From the NCBI RefSeq assembly GCF_003991905.1, contig NZ_RSCL01000021.1, positions 108,638-172,637 on the forward strand: a stretch of 64,000 nt of DNA. The letters run 5' to 3'. A program made the translations under genes and the position numbers. Shown here piece by piece: positions 8,484 through 15,803 of the stretch. The notes below the pieces were generated by a model that was not told where the DNA came from, made no database searches, and saw nothing but the letters and a program-made list of their open reading frames with translations. The stretch is from Dulcicalothrix desertica PCC 7102. Its GTDB lineage: Bacteria; Cyanobacteriota; Cyanobacteriia; Cyanobacteriales; Nostocaceae. The stretch's first letter is position 1. Each line of letters starts with the position of its first letter.

Positions 8484-9047
8484 TTATCTTTCCGAAAGTG
8501 CCAGTCTGTCTATAACTAATAAGAAGTCGTCCACAACAACCCGTATATTACTCTCTGTCAAAACTGGTACGTGTATAAATATGCAAGAGCTTTTGAAAGA
8601 ACTTGAGTGCAGGTAATCTAAAACCGAATAATAAAGTCCTTCGCATACAAACTTACCGCAGTCGTGGCTAATCTCTGTCGCTTGGCATGGTGCCACCAAT
8701 TCTTCTAAATTAACTGAGGTATGTAATGTACTTTCTTGATAATCGGACGGTAACATGCTCATACTACAATTAGTGAAAGCGGGTGTACTACGAGCATTTG
8801 ATTCCACGCTTAAGCGGCTACGACTTTCTGCCATTCCACAGCAAATTATATAGTCAGGTTGGGTTTCGCGGATTTTGGCTATTACTTGGTCAACTGCTCC
8901 TTTAACATCTACAGGTAGTTTTTGTACTAGTGTTAAAGCATGGGATAGGGCGCCAAGTCTAGTTACTTCCTCTAATAAATCATCACTAGAATTCGATTTG
9001 TGATGTGGCAGCCAAATGTCAAAAGAAGTTAATAATAATCTTTTCAT
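8484..9047 (-). CDS. Peptidase C15 (pyroglutamyl peptidase-like) family protein
   Basis: The 187-residue protein resembles pyrrolidone-carboxylate peptidase, which removes N-terminal pyroglutamate. The start LLTSFDIWLPHHKSNSS corresponds to the family's LiTGFdpFg...NPS block. A glutamate is seen in SVESNA (near 80), a cysteine in SHDCGKFVCEG (near 138) and a histidine in FIHVPVLTE (near 160), in the expected order of the Glu-Cys-His triad. Sequence around the triad deviates from well-studied members, so substrate specificity is uncertain. It is divergent from hisH with 64 bases between the starts. Confidence 0.78.
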   Translation of the reverse strand: MKRLLLTSFDIWLPHHKSNSSDDLLEEVTRLGALSHALTLVQKLPVDVKGAVDQVIAKIRETQPDYIICCGMAESRSRLSVESNARSTPAFTNCSMSMLPSDYQESTLHTSVNLEELVAPCQATEISHDCGKFVCEGLYYSVLDYLHSSSFKSSCIFIHVPVLTESNIRVVVDDFLLVIDRLALSER

Positions 9048-9111
9048 CGTAAAGAATATTAATTACAATATAAAAAGACTCCATAATAATAGTTTTATCG
9101 GGAGCAAGTCA

Positions 9112-9747
9112 ATGGCAGTGATTGCAGTCGTAGATTACGACATGGGAAATTTACACTCGGTCTGCAAAGGACTGGAAAAAGCTGGTGCAACTCCTAAAAT
9201 TACAGCGACTCCCAAAGTTATCGAACAAGCGGATGCAGTTGTTTTACCTGGTGTTGGCGCCTTCGACCCCGCCGTTCAACACATAAGAGCGCGCGGTTTA
9301 GAAGCACCCATAAGAGCAGCGATAGCTTCAGGTAAACCTTTCCTTGGCATCTGCCTAGGACTGCAAATTCTTTTTGAATCTTCAGAGGAAGGAACTCAAC
9401 CAGGACTCGGAATTATTAAAGGAAAAGTTAGGAGGTTCCGACCGGAAGCTGACATTACAATTCCTCATATGGGTTGGAACCAACTCCAAATTGCTCAACC
9501 AAAAAGTGTAATGTGGGAACATTTACCCCCACAACCTTGGGTTTATTTTGTTCACTCATATTATGTAGACCCAACTGACCCAAGTATACGCGCGGCAACT
9601 ATTACACATGGTTCACAAACTATTACCGCTGCTATTGCGCGCGACAACTTAATGGCAGTACAGTTCCATCCAGAAAAATCCTCTAATATTGGACTGCAAA
9701 TCCTTTCTAACTTCGTATCACAAGTTTGGACACGAGTTGCCGCGTAA
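9112..9747 (+). CDS. hisH: Imidazole glycerol phosphate synthase, glutaminase subunit
   Basis: HisH releases ammonia from glutamine and passes it to HisF to form imidazole glycerol phosphate and AICAR in histidine synthesis. The 211-residue protein starts at the ATG at 9112, preceded by a GGGAGC ribosome site. The open frame extends further upstream, but homology begins here with VVDYDMGNLHSV. The oxyanion strand reads LPGVGAFD and the nucleophile elbow GICLGLQILFESSEEG, with the catalytic Cys. VQFHPEKSS near the C-terminus gives the His-Glu pair. hisF is not adjacent, which is common in cyanobacteria. Confidence 0.96.
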   Translation: MAVIAVVDYDMGNLHSVCKGLEKAGATPKITATPKVIEQADAVVLPGVGAFDPAVQHIRARGLEAPIRAAIASGKPFLGICLGLQILFESSEEGTQPGLGIIKGKVRRFRPEADITIPHMGWNQLQIAQPKSVMWEHLPPQPWVYFVHSYYVDPTDPSIRAATITHGSQTITAAIARDNLMAVQFHPEKSSNIGLQILSNFVSQVWTRVAA

Positions 9748-9857
9748 ATTCGATTTTGGGTACTGGATTCTATATATTTAGATGAGTTGTTTATGTTTTT
9801 CCTTTTGTATTACACTAAACCCAATCTAATATCAAAAATCAAAAATCCAAAATAATA

Positions 9858-10406
9858 ATGAGCCTGAGAATACACGGGAATCGACTGTTAAAAACTTTAC
9901 CAGGGCTAGATACCCGTCCAACGAGTGCGCGGGTAAGAGAAGCATTATTTAATATTTGGCAGGGTGAAATATCAGAAAAAAGCTGGCTTGACATATGTAC
10001 AGGTAGCGGTTCGATGGGAGCAGAAGCACTATGTCGAGGCGCCAGTTTTGTCGTAGGTATAGAACAATCAAGTCGTGCGTGTGCAGTAATTAGTCAAAAT
10101 TGGCAGCAAGTAGCATCACAAGAGCAAACGTTTCAAATTTTGCGAGGTGACGTACTGCAAAAACTACCAAAATTAGCTCCACAGCAATTTGACCGCATCT
10201 ACTTCGACCCACCTTATGCAGCTAACTTATATAGAGCAGTACTAGAAATAATTGCCAAACATCACCTTTTACATCCAGAAGGTGAAATAGCTATCGAACA
10301 CAGTCCTACTGGATGGGAAGCGCTACAAATACCAACCTTAGAAATCTGTCGCGAAAAAGTCTACGGAAATAGCGCACTTACATTCTACAAAATGAGTGAA
10401 GAGTGA
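9858..10406 (+). CDS. rsmD: 16S rRNA (guanine(966)-N2)-methyltransferase
   Basis: RsmD methylates G966 of 16S rRNA during small-subunit assembly. The 182-residue protein has the family start LRIHGNRLLKTLPGLDTRPT followed by ARVREALFNIW. The SAM site is LDICTGSGSMGAEAL, and the catalytic DPPY motif is seen in YFDPPYAANLY. Length is normal. The stop codon lies at the start of a GAGTGCTGA repeat block, so the last residues (KMSEE) may come from the repeat. Confidence 0.93.
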   Translation: MSLRIHGNRLLKTLPGLDTRPTSARVREALFNIWQGEISEKSWLDICTGSGSMGAEALCRGASFVVGIEQSSRACAVISQNWQQVASQEQTFQILRGDVLQKLPKLAPQQFDRIYFDPPYAANLYRAVLEIIAKHHLLHPEGEIAIEHSPTGWEALQIPTLEICREKVYGNSALTFYKMSEE

Positions 10407-10540
10407 AGAGTGCTGAGTGCTGAGTGCTGAGTGCTAAGTGCTGAGTGCTGAGTTTTAATTCCTAATTCCTAATTCCTCACTCCTCACTCCTCACTCCTAA
10501 CTCCTAATTCTACTCAGCACTCAGCACTTTCAACTCAGCA
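10393..10540. repeat. Heptanucleotide tandem repeat block (GAGTGCT / CTAATTC types)
   Basis: Several copies of GAGTGCT on the left, TCCTAAT and TCCTCAC units in the centre and TCAGCAC units on the right make a large imperfect inverted repeat. This is the short tandemly repeated (STRR) type known in filamentous cyanobacteria. Related blocks occur at 13097, 15652, 17682 and 36690. Confidence 0.85.
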
Positions 10541-10546
10541 CTTGAT

Positions 10547-10663
10547 TTAGTTAATTCCTAACTGGTCACCACGCTTGTATTGAACATACGCCTTGTAGAA
10601 CAGACCAGCGAGAGTAACGGGAATCAAGCCAAGGACAATACCACACAATAAAGGTTCAATCAC
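10547..10663 (-). CDS. petG: Cytochrome b6f complex subunit PetG
   Basis: This tiny single-span subunit stabilises the cytochrome b6f complex in the thylakoid membrane. The 38-residue product begins [20 protein letters not shown] and ends [10 protein letters not shown], matching PetG along its whole length. It starts with GTG at 10663-10661, preceded by AAGGAG about 7 bases upstream. The 207-base gap to the divergent cytochrome gene must hold the promoters of both. Confidence 0.95.
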   Translation of the reverse strand: MIEPLLCGIVLGLIPVTLAGLFYKAYVQYKRGDQLGIN

Positions 10664-10870
10664 TTTTAATCTCCTTGTAGAAATTATTAAACTTTTGTAT
10701 CTGTCTTGTGATTCTACCAAATTTCGTAGCTTTCGGCTCTACATCTACCTTACGGCTAAAATTTGCCAAGAAAAATATCCGCTTGTGCTTGCAGACACTG
10801 CTAAGAACTTTTAAGCTATGTGTATGAAATGAAAAAAACTTTGTAAACCTCTCATTTAACAGTAAACCTT

Positions 10871-11245
10871 TTGGATAACCACATTACCACACCCTCGATT
10901 CTCGTACAGCGCGCGATGTTAATCATGCTGTCGGTTGTACTTGCTTTTATTTTGGGCATGTTTGCCGTGCGTGTGGTGCAAGCTTCCGACCCATACGTTA
11001 AAACAGTGCTATCTCTCAACGGCGACTCTGTTCAAGGACATGCTATCTTTCAAATTAACTGCGCTGGATGTCATGGTTTAGAAGCTGCCGGTAGAGTTGG
11101 GCCAAGCTTGCAAGGTGTTTCCAAACATAAATCTCGCTACGGACTAATTCACCAAGTTATCAGCGGTGACACTCCCCCCATGCCCAAATTTCAACCCAGC
11201 ACCCAAGAAATGGCTGACCTATTAAGTTACTTAGAAACCTTATAA
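10871..11245 (+). CDS. Membrane-anchored c-type cytochrome, CytM-like
   Basis: The 124-residue protein has one N-terminal membrane span (AMLIMLSVVLAFILGMFAV) and a single haem domain. The haem-binding CAGCH motif lies near residues 65-69. The methionine ligand is probably in PPMPKFQP. The combination of an uncleaved anchor with a short c-domain fits the cyanobacterial CytM family, proposed to modulate photosynthetic and respiratory electron flow. The start taken here is TTG (10871). A later ATG at 10916 would shorten the cytoplasmic lead but keep the anchor. It is divergent from petG, another electron-transfer gene. Confidence 0.82.
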   Translation: MDNHITTPSILVQRAMLIMLSVVLAFILGMFAVRVVQASDPYVKTVLSLNGDSVQGHAIFQINCAGCHGLEAAGRVGPSLQGVSKHKSRYGLIHQVISGDTPPMPKFQPSTQEMADLLSYLETL

Positions 11246-11251
11246 AAACCA

Positions 11252-11560
11252 TCAGTAAACCAACTCAAAAGGTTTACCTGGTTTTTGAGGTTGCCAACCA
11301 GCAGAAATTGCCCTCTCTATCGCGCACTTCACATCAGCAGGATAAACAGGAACAATAACCTGTGTCCAAAAACTGCTCGGATGTCCTTGTGGCATTAGCA
11401 CCACTAAATTGGCGCCAGGGTTTAGAGCATGTTCAACAGCCACCGTCAAATGTACCCCAGGATAATCACCTTGAGCATGAGTCGGTTTCTTACGAACACG
11501 CCAACGGTAACTCTCACCATCCACAACTATTAATCTAGAACCTTTCTTTGGAATCGCCAT
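11252..11560 (-). CDS. Conserved hypothetical protein
   Basis: The 102-residue basic protein begins MAIPKKGSRLIVVDGESYRWRV, which suggests a beta-rich N-terminal half. It ends WQPQKPGKPFELVY. No known motif, signal peptide or membrane span is seen. Its stop is only 6 bases from the stop of the convergent cytochrome gene. Function is unknown; small cyanobacterial proteins of this shape are common beside mobile or accessory genes. Confidence 0.6.
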   Translation of the reverse strand: MAIPKKGSRLIVVDGESYRWRVRKKPTHAQGDYPGVHLTVAVEHALNPGANLVVLMPQGHPSSFWTQVIVPVYPADVKCAIERAISAGWQPQKPGKPFELVY

Positions 11561-11597
11561 ATCACTTTTGTAATATATTACTACAATTGTAACATAG

Positions 11598-11625
11598 GTA
11601 GAGACCGTATTAATTCGGTCTCTAC
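11598..11625. repeat. GTAGAGACC palindrome
   Basis: GTAGAGACCGTATTAATTCG followed by GTCTCTAC is a near-perfect palindrome of the TAGAGAC family, placed between two minus-strand genes. Confidence 0.75.
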
Positions 11626-11642
11626 AGTGTGCGGATGTTACA

Positions 11643-12185
11643 TTAGACGGCGCCTATTAATATAGATAAATAGCTCTGAACAATTTTCACAGCTTCAGAT
11701 AGCGTCACTTTAGAAGTATCAATAATAGGAATATTCGTCGCTCGTGCTTGTGTACGCAAAAACCTTGCCCAGGTTCGCATACTGAAATTAGCTAGTTCTG
11801 GTTGTTTTCGTTCATTACAAAGACGTAAGTGCATCTCTTTCCAAGCGCAGTCAATCAAAATAATAGAATATTGCTTTACACCAAAACTATTACAAGCATC
11901 TTCAATAAAGTTAAAACGAGCTTGCCCTTCAAAAATTACTGTAGATGTATTTGGGTAATTATCAGTAATATATTTAACATGTTTATGAGTTAACAATTCT
12001 TGATATCGTTTTAACGAACCAGCTTGTTCCAACATCTCATCAATAGATGCAACTCCGTGAGCATCTGAAAAGAAAAATGCATAGTCAGTATTCGTATTAT
12101 TCGCTTGTATTGTTTTTACTATCGTCGTTTTTCCGACACCAGAGGCGCCTGTCAAAAAGAGTATAGCTGGACTTGGTTGCGACAT
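11643..12185 (-). CDS. P-loop NTPase, kinase-like, substrate unknown
   Basis: The 180-residue protein has a Walker A motif (GASGVGKTT, residues 13-21) right at the N-terminus and an overall size like a small-molecule or nucleoside kinase. TVIFEGQARF near 82 is a possible Walker B-type strand. ILIDCAWKEMHLRLCNERKQ near 110 resembles the lid region of adenylate-kinase-like folds, with several arginines. The C-terminus carries IPIIDTSKVTLSEAV, typical of the last strand of such kinases. The substrate cannot be told. It is divergent from the small gene that precedes the HNH endonuclease. Confidence 0.7.
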   Translation of the reverse strand: MSQPSPAILFLTGASGVGKTTIVKTIQANNTNTDYAFFFSDAHGVASIDEMLEQAGSLKRYQELLTHKHVKYITDNYPNTSTVIFEGQARFNFIEDACNSFGVKQYSIILIDCAWKEMHLRLCNERKQPELANFSMRTWARFLRTQARATNIPIIDTSKVTLSEAVKIVQSYLSILIGAV

Positions 12186-12246
12186 ATAATATAAGATAAG
12201 CTGGCAAGACCAGAGAGGGCAACATTACAACTAAAAATCTAAACCT

Positions 12247-12504
12247 ATGACTGTATCAATAGACAAGACACCTAAAGTTTATGACGATATTATAGAGTTC
12301 ATAGCTTCTGGCACTACTCCTGAAAGAGTTCTGAATTTTAAACTATCTGAAGCCGCGCAGGAGCGCTTGGAAGATTTGGCTTACGCACATGAAATGGGTA
12401 AGCTTACAGAAGAAGAGAGAGAAGAGTTAGATGATTTTCTCGTATTAGAGCATATAATGACGTTAGCGAAAGCACGCGCTCATAAGTACATTTCTAATAA
12501 GTAG
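12247..12504 (+). CDS. Small acidic protein, partner of the downstream HNH endonuclease
   Basis: The 85-residue protein starts MTVSIDKTPKVYDDIIEFIA and is mostly helical and acidic (LTEEEREELDDFLVLEHI). Its stop is 8 bases before the start of the HNH gene, so the two are surely co-transcribed. I recall similar short proteins beside HNH genes in cyanobacteria. The layout is that of a small protein plus nuclease pair, in which the small protein might be an inhibitor, but nothing in the sequence proves this. Confidence 0.6.
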   Translation: MTVSIDKTPKVYDDIIEFIASGTTPERVLNFKLSEAAQERLEDLAYAHEMGKLTEEEREELDDFLVLEHIMTLAKARAHKYISNK

Positions 12505-12512
12505 TTATCATT

Positions 12513-12959
12513 GTGACTCGTCCATACATTAATCAAGAACTTAGGCGTTTAGTCATTGGTCGCGCTAATTGTCTATGCGAATACTGTTTAATACCAGATT
12601 CTTATAAATCCTTAAGTCACCAAGTTGACCATATAGTCAGTGTAAAACATGGTGGTTCTTCTCTTTCAGATAATCTCTGTTATTCGTGTATTTTTTGTAA
12701 CCTCCAAAAAGGTTCTGATTTAGGCTCAATTAATTGGCAAACCGGAGAACTAGTTAGATTTTTTAACCCACGTCGAGATAATTGGAGCGATCATTTTCGT
12801 TTAGATGGAGCAATTATTCAACCATTAACGAATATCGGGGAAGTAACTGCTCGTATATTTAAGTTTAATAATAATAAGCGAATTTCTGAAAGGCAGACAT
12901 TGATAGAAATTGGGGTATATCTACCTTCAGCCCAGGAAAATACAAATAAAGAAGATTAA
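12513..12959 (+). CDS. HNH endonuclease
   Basis: The 148-residue protein is an HNH nuclease. CEYC near residue 22 and CIFCN near 60 form the zinc-binding pairs. VDHIVSVKHGG between them gives the catalytic D-H pair, and SDNLCYSC supplies the central Asn. The start is GTG at 12513. The remainder (80-148) lacks a recognisable targeting domain. A hairpin terminator follows the stop, closing a two-gene transcript with the 85-residue partner. Confidence 0.88.
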   Translation: MTRPYINQELRRLVIGRANCLCEYCLIPDSYKSLSHQVDHIVSVKHGGSSLSDNLCYSCIFCNLQKGSDLGSINWQTGELVRFFNPRRDNWSDHFRLDGAIIQPLTNIGEVTARIFKFNNNKRISERQTLIEIGVYLPSAQENTNKED

Positions 12960-12989
12960 GAATTTGTTGCTTTAACTTTAATAGTAAGA

Positions 12990-13021
12990 TTCCCGATTTC
13001 TTTGAGAAGTCGGGAATTTTT
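12990..13021 (+). terminator. Intrinsic terminator of the HNH operon
   Basis: TTCCCGA, seven-odd loop bases and TCGGGAA form a stem that is followed by a run of five T. It lies about 30 bases after the HNH stop codon. Confidence 0.75.
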
Positions 13022-13042
13022 GTAACAGCATCTATCTTTTTT

Positions 13043-13140
13043 AACTCCTGTACGGGCAGGTTCAATTAAATTTTCCTCTTGCACGCAGGATACAGATAAA
13101 CCTGCCACTCCCAACTCCTAACTCCTAACTACTAACTCCT
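13043..13140. repeat. GTACGGGCAGGTT inverted repeat plus TAACTCC tandem units
   Basis: CTGTACGGGCAGGTTC at the left and AAACCTGCC at about 13098 form an inverted pair. Several AACTCCT units follow and run into the 3' end of the epimerase gene. The same composite (GTACGGGCGGGTT with AACTCCT) lies at 40637-40705. Confidence 0.7.
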
Positions 13141-14096
13141 AACTGATATAATTCCTTCACCCATTGCCATTCTTGGGTTAAGCCTTCGCGTAATGATATT
13201 TGTGGTTGCCATCCTAGAAGTTGCTTGGCTTTGGTAATATCGGCGCCTGTATGTCGTGCATCACCCATTGCTCTTTCTATATGTTGCCTTTTAATAGGTT
13301 GCTCTACTATTTCTTCCATCATATTAAGTACATCAGATAGCACTGCACGACTACCACCACCAATATTAATGATATGTCCTATAGCTCCCGGCGCCTCTGC
13401 TGCTGCTAGGTTAGCTGCTACTGCATCACTAATATACGTAAAGTCGCGCGTTTGTTCACCGTCCCCATACACAGGTATTGCTTCGTTTTCAATAACAGCT
13501 TTAAAGAATTTATGAAATGCCATGTCTGGACGCTGACGTGGCCCGTAAACTGTAAAGTAACGCAGAGCTACAAATGGTACGCCAAAGTTTTTATAATACA
13601 GTCCGCATAATCTCTCTGCTGCTAGTTTAGTAATGCCATATGGTGATACTGGCGCCGGACAAATACCTTCGTGTGTGGGCAATGTTTCCGCATCTCCGTA
13701 AATGCTCGATGTTGATGCAAATACCAAGCGTTTGAGGTGCTTTGCGTCTTTGGCTGCTTCTAATAAGATTTGTGTAGCACTAATATTACGTTCTGTATAC
13801 GAACGAAACCCTTTACCCCACGATGCGCGTACACCTGCTTGTGCTGCTTGGTGATAAACCACATCAACATCTGATAAAAGCCTTTGCCAGTCTACAAACT
13901 GAACATCTTCTTCGATTAACTCAAAATTTGGGTTGTTGTGTAAATGGACGATATTTTTACGTTTGAGCGCTGGGTCATAGTAACTGTTGAACTCGTCTAT
14001 ACCAATTACTTGTTGCCCTTGTTTTAATAAAGCTTCGACCAAGTGCGAGCCTATAAAACCTGCGGCGCCTGTTACTATACTTTTATTCATGTTCAT
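13125..14096 (-). CDS. NAD-dependent sugar-nucleotide epimerase (UDP-glucuronate epimerase type)
   Basis: The 323-residue short-chain dehydrogenase acts on a nucleotide sugar, probably UDP-glucuronate or a related sugar, for cell-envelope polysaccharide. The Rossmann glycine motif is GAAGFIGSH (residues 9-17). HQAAQAGVRASW and FASTSSIYG match UDP-GlcA 4-epimerases. YGITK gives the catalytic Tyr and Lys. DFTYISDAV and LGWQPQISLREGL complete the fold. Two starts are possible, the ATGs at 14096 and 14090. The stop lies inside a TAACTCC repeat, which also encodes the tail QLGVSS. Neighbours give no clue to the pathway. Confidence 0.85.
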   Translation of the reverse strand: MNMNKSIVTGAAGFIGSHLVEALLKQGQQVIGIDEFNSYYDPALKRKNIVHLHNNPNFELIEEDVQFVDWQRLLSDVDVVYHQAAQAGVRASWGKGFRSYTERNISATQILLEAAKDAKHLKRLVFASTSSIYGDAETLPTHEGICPAPVSPYGITKLAAERLCGLYYKNFGVPFVALRYFTVYGPRQRPDMAFHKFFKAVIENEAIPVYGDGEQTRDFTYISDAVAANLAAAEAPGAIGHIINIGGGSRAVLSDVLNMMEEIVEQPIKRQHIERAMGDARHTGADITKAKQLLGWQPQISLREGLTQEWQWVKELYQLGVSS

Positions 14097-14369
14097 TGTT
14101 TTAATATCATTAACTACAATATTTAAAGACCAATATTTAAAGCGTAATCTTTATACCAATATAACCGCTACTAAGAAAGCGATGTTTTTTGTCTTCTCCT
14201 AGGTTGTTTGATTTTGTTTCAAAAGTCCTCAGTATAAACTTTGAATTTTAGGATTATTTAAGAATTTTTGCGATTAGGTGACAGCCTAGAGAAACTACAT
14301 ATCAATTGGTGTAATATTAAAAATTGTCACAAAGTCTGGTTAATGGTGGCGCCATATTGAGGGAAAAGG

Positions 14370-15656
14370 GTGAAAGTTTTAGTTGTTGGTAATGGTGGGC
14401 GCGAACATGCCCTGGCTTGGAAACTTCTACAATCGAAGCAAATTGAGCGTGTTTTCTGTGCCCCAGGAAATGGTGGAACTGCCAGTATGGAACGCTGTGA
14501 AAACGTTCCTGTAAAGGTTGATGATTTTGAAGGGATTAACCAAATAGCCCACTCTGAAGGTGTTTCATTAGTAGTCGTTGGTCCCGAAGTCCCTTTAGCT
14601 AAGGGTATTACAGACTTTTTACAAGCCAAAGGTTTAAAAGTATTTGGCCCAAGTCGTGCTGGCGCCCAAATTGAGGCAAGTAAAGCATGGGCAAAAGCAT
14701 TGATGCAAGAAGCACATGTACCTACTGCGGCTTCTGCGGTATTTACTGATGTGAAAGCAGCGAAATCCTATGTCAAATCTAAAGGGGCGCCTATCGTTGT
14801 TAAAGCTGATGGGTTAGCAGCAGGCAAGGGTGTGATAGTCGCTCAAACTGTTGAATCCGCCTTTGCGGGACTTGATGCAATTTTTGGCGGGCAGTTTGGA
14901 AGCGCAGGTAATTTTGCTGTTATTGAAGAATTTTTAACTGGACAAGAAGTTTCTGTTTTAGCACTAACTGATGGTGAGACTATTTGCCCTTTATTACCTG
15001 CACAAGACCATAAACGTATTGGTGAAGGTGATACTGGCGAAAATACGGGTGGTATGGGCGCCTATGCTCCCGCTCCTATTGCCACCGATGCGTTAATGGC
15101 TAGAGTCCAAACTGAAGTACTAGAACGTACAATTGCAGCTTTAAAAGCCAAGGGTATTGACTATCGAGGTGTTTTATATGCTGGCTTAATGGTTTCAGAA
15201 GATGGAACTTTTAAGGTCTTAGAATTTAATTGTCGTTTTGGCGACCCCGAAACACAAGTCATTTTACCTTTACTTGAAACACCCTTAGAAGAACTTCTTT
15301 TAGCCTGCGTAGAAAGGCGCCTAGCACAAATGCTTCCCATCGCATGGAACACTGGTGCATGTGCCACTGTTGTCGCTGCTAGTGGCGGTTATCCTGGTGA
15401 TTACACCAAAGGTAAAATTATCACAGGATTTAATGATGCTGTTTCGACTGGCGCCACTGTATTTCACGCCGGAACAACGTTACAATCATCAACACAAGCT
15501 TCAGAAGTATGTACTGATGGTGGTAGAGTGTTAAATGTCACAGGTGTGGGAGAAGACTTTAAACAAGCACTCAACCAAGCGTATGCAGGAATTGCCAAAA
15601 TTAACTTTGACGGCATGTACTATCGAAGAGACATTGGGCATAAAGTTTTAAGTTAG
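14370..15656 (+). CDS. purD: Phosphoribosylamine--glycine ligase
   Basis: PurD joins phosphoribosylamine and glycine using ATP in purine synthesis. The 428-residue protein starts with GTG at 14370 (MKVLVVGNGGREHALAWKL), the normal family start. The ATP-grasp region shows VVKADGLAAGKGV near 143-155. EFLTGQEVSVLALTDG and QDHKRIGEGDTGENTGGMGA are exact family blocks. EFNCRFGDPETQ gives the metal ligands. The stop is supplied by a GTTAGGA repeat. nblS follows on the same strand, an arrangement I recall from other cyanobacteria. Confidence 0.97.
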   Translation: MKVLVVGNGGREHALAWKLLQSKQIERVFCAPGNGGTASMERCENVPVKVDDFEGINQIAHSEGVSLVVVGPEVPLAKGITDFLQAKGLKVFGPSRAGAQIEASKAWAKALMQEAHVPTAASAVFTDVKAAKSYVKSKGAPIVVKADGLAAGKGVIVAQTVESAFAGLDAIFGGQFGSAGNFAVIEEFLTGQEVSVLALTDGETICPLLPAQDHKRIGEGDTGENTGGMGAYAPAPIATDALMARVQTEVLERTIAALKAKGIDYRGVLYAGLMVSEDGTFKVLEFNCRFGDPETQVILPLLETPLEELLLACVERRLAQMLPIAWNTGACATVVAASGGYPGDYTKGKIITGFNDAVSTGATVFHAGTTLQSSTQASEVCTDGGRVLNVTGVGEDFKQALNQAYAGIAKINFDGMYYRRDIGHKVLS

Positions 15657-15716
15657 GAGTTAGGAATGAGGAATGAAGAATTAACTCCTAACTCCTAACT
15701 CCTAACTCCTAACTCC
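15652..15716. repeat. TTAGGAG heptanucleotide tandem repeats
   Basis: GTTAGGA units point one way and TAACTCC units the other, giving an imperfect hairpin behind purD. The purD stop codon is in the first unit. Confidence 0.85.
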
Positions 15717-15803
15717 GCTTCGTTCGCAATTTATGTAAATAACTGTTAATTTTTTAGTTGTTGCAGTTTGTTTATAAAAAACTACTAACAACTTAAATTT
15801 AAA

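Noticed and set aside
13043-13140. Terminator of the epimerase gene in the repeat block
   Set aside because: The arms are imperfect and no T-run follows on the minus strand, so it is listed only as a repeat.
14327-14629. 100-codon minus-strand frame over the purD start
   Set aside because: It is the shadow of purD, whose protein matches along the full length.
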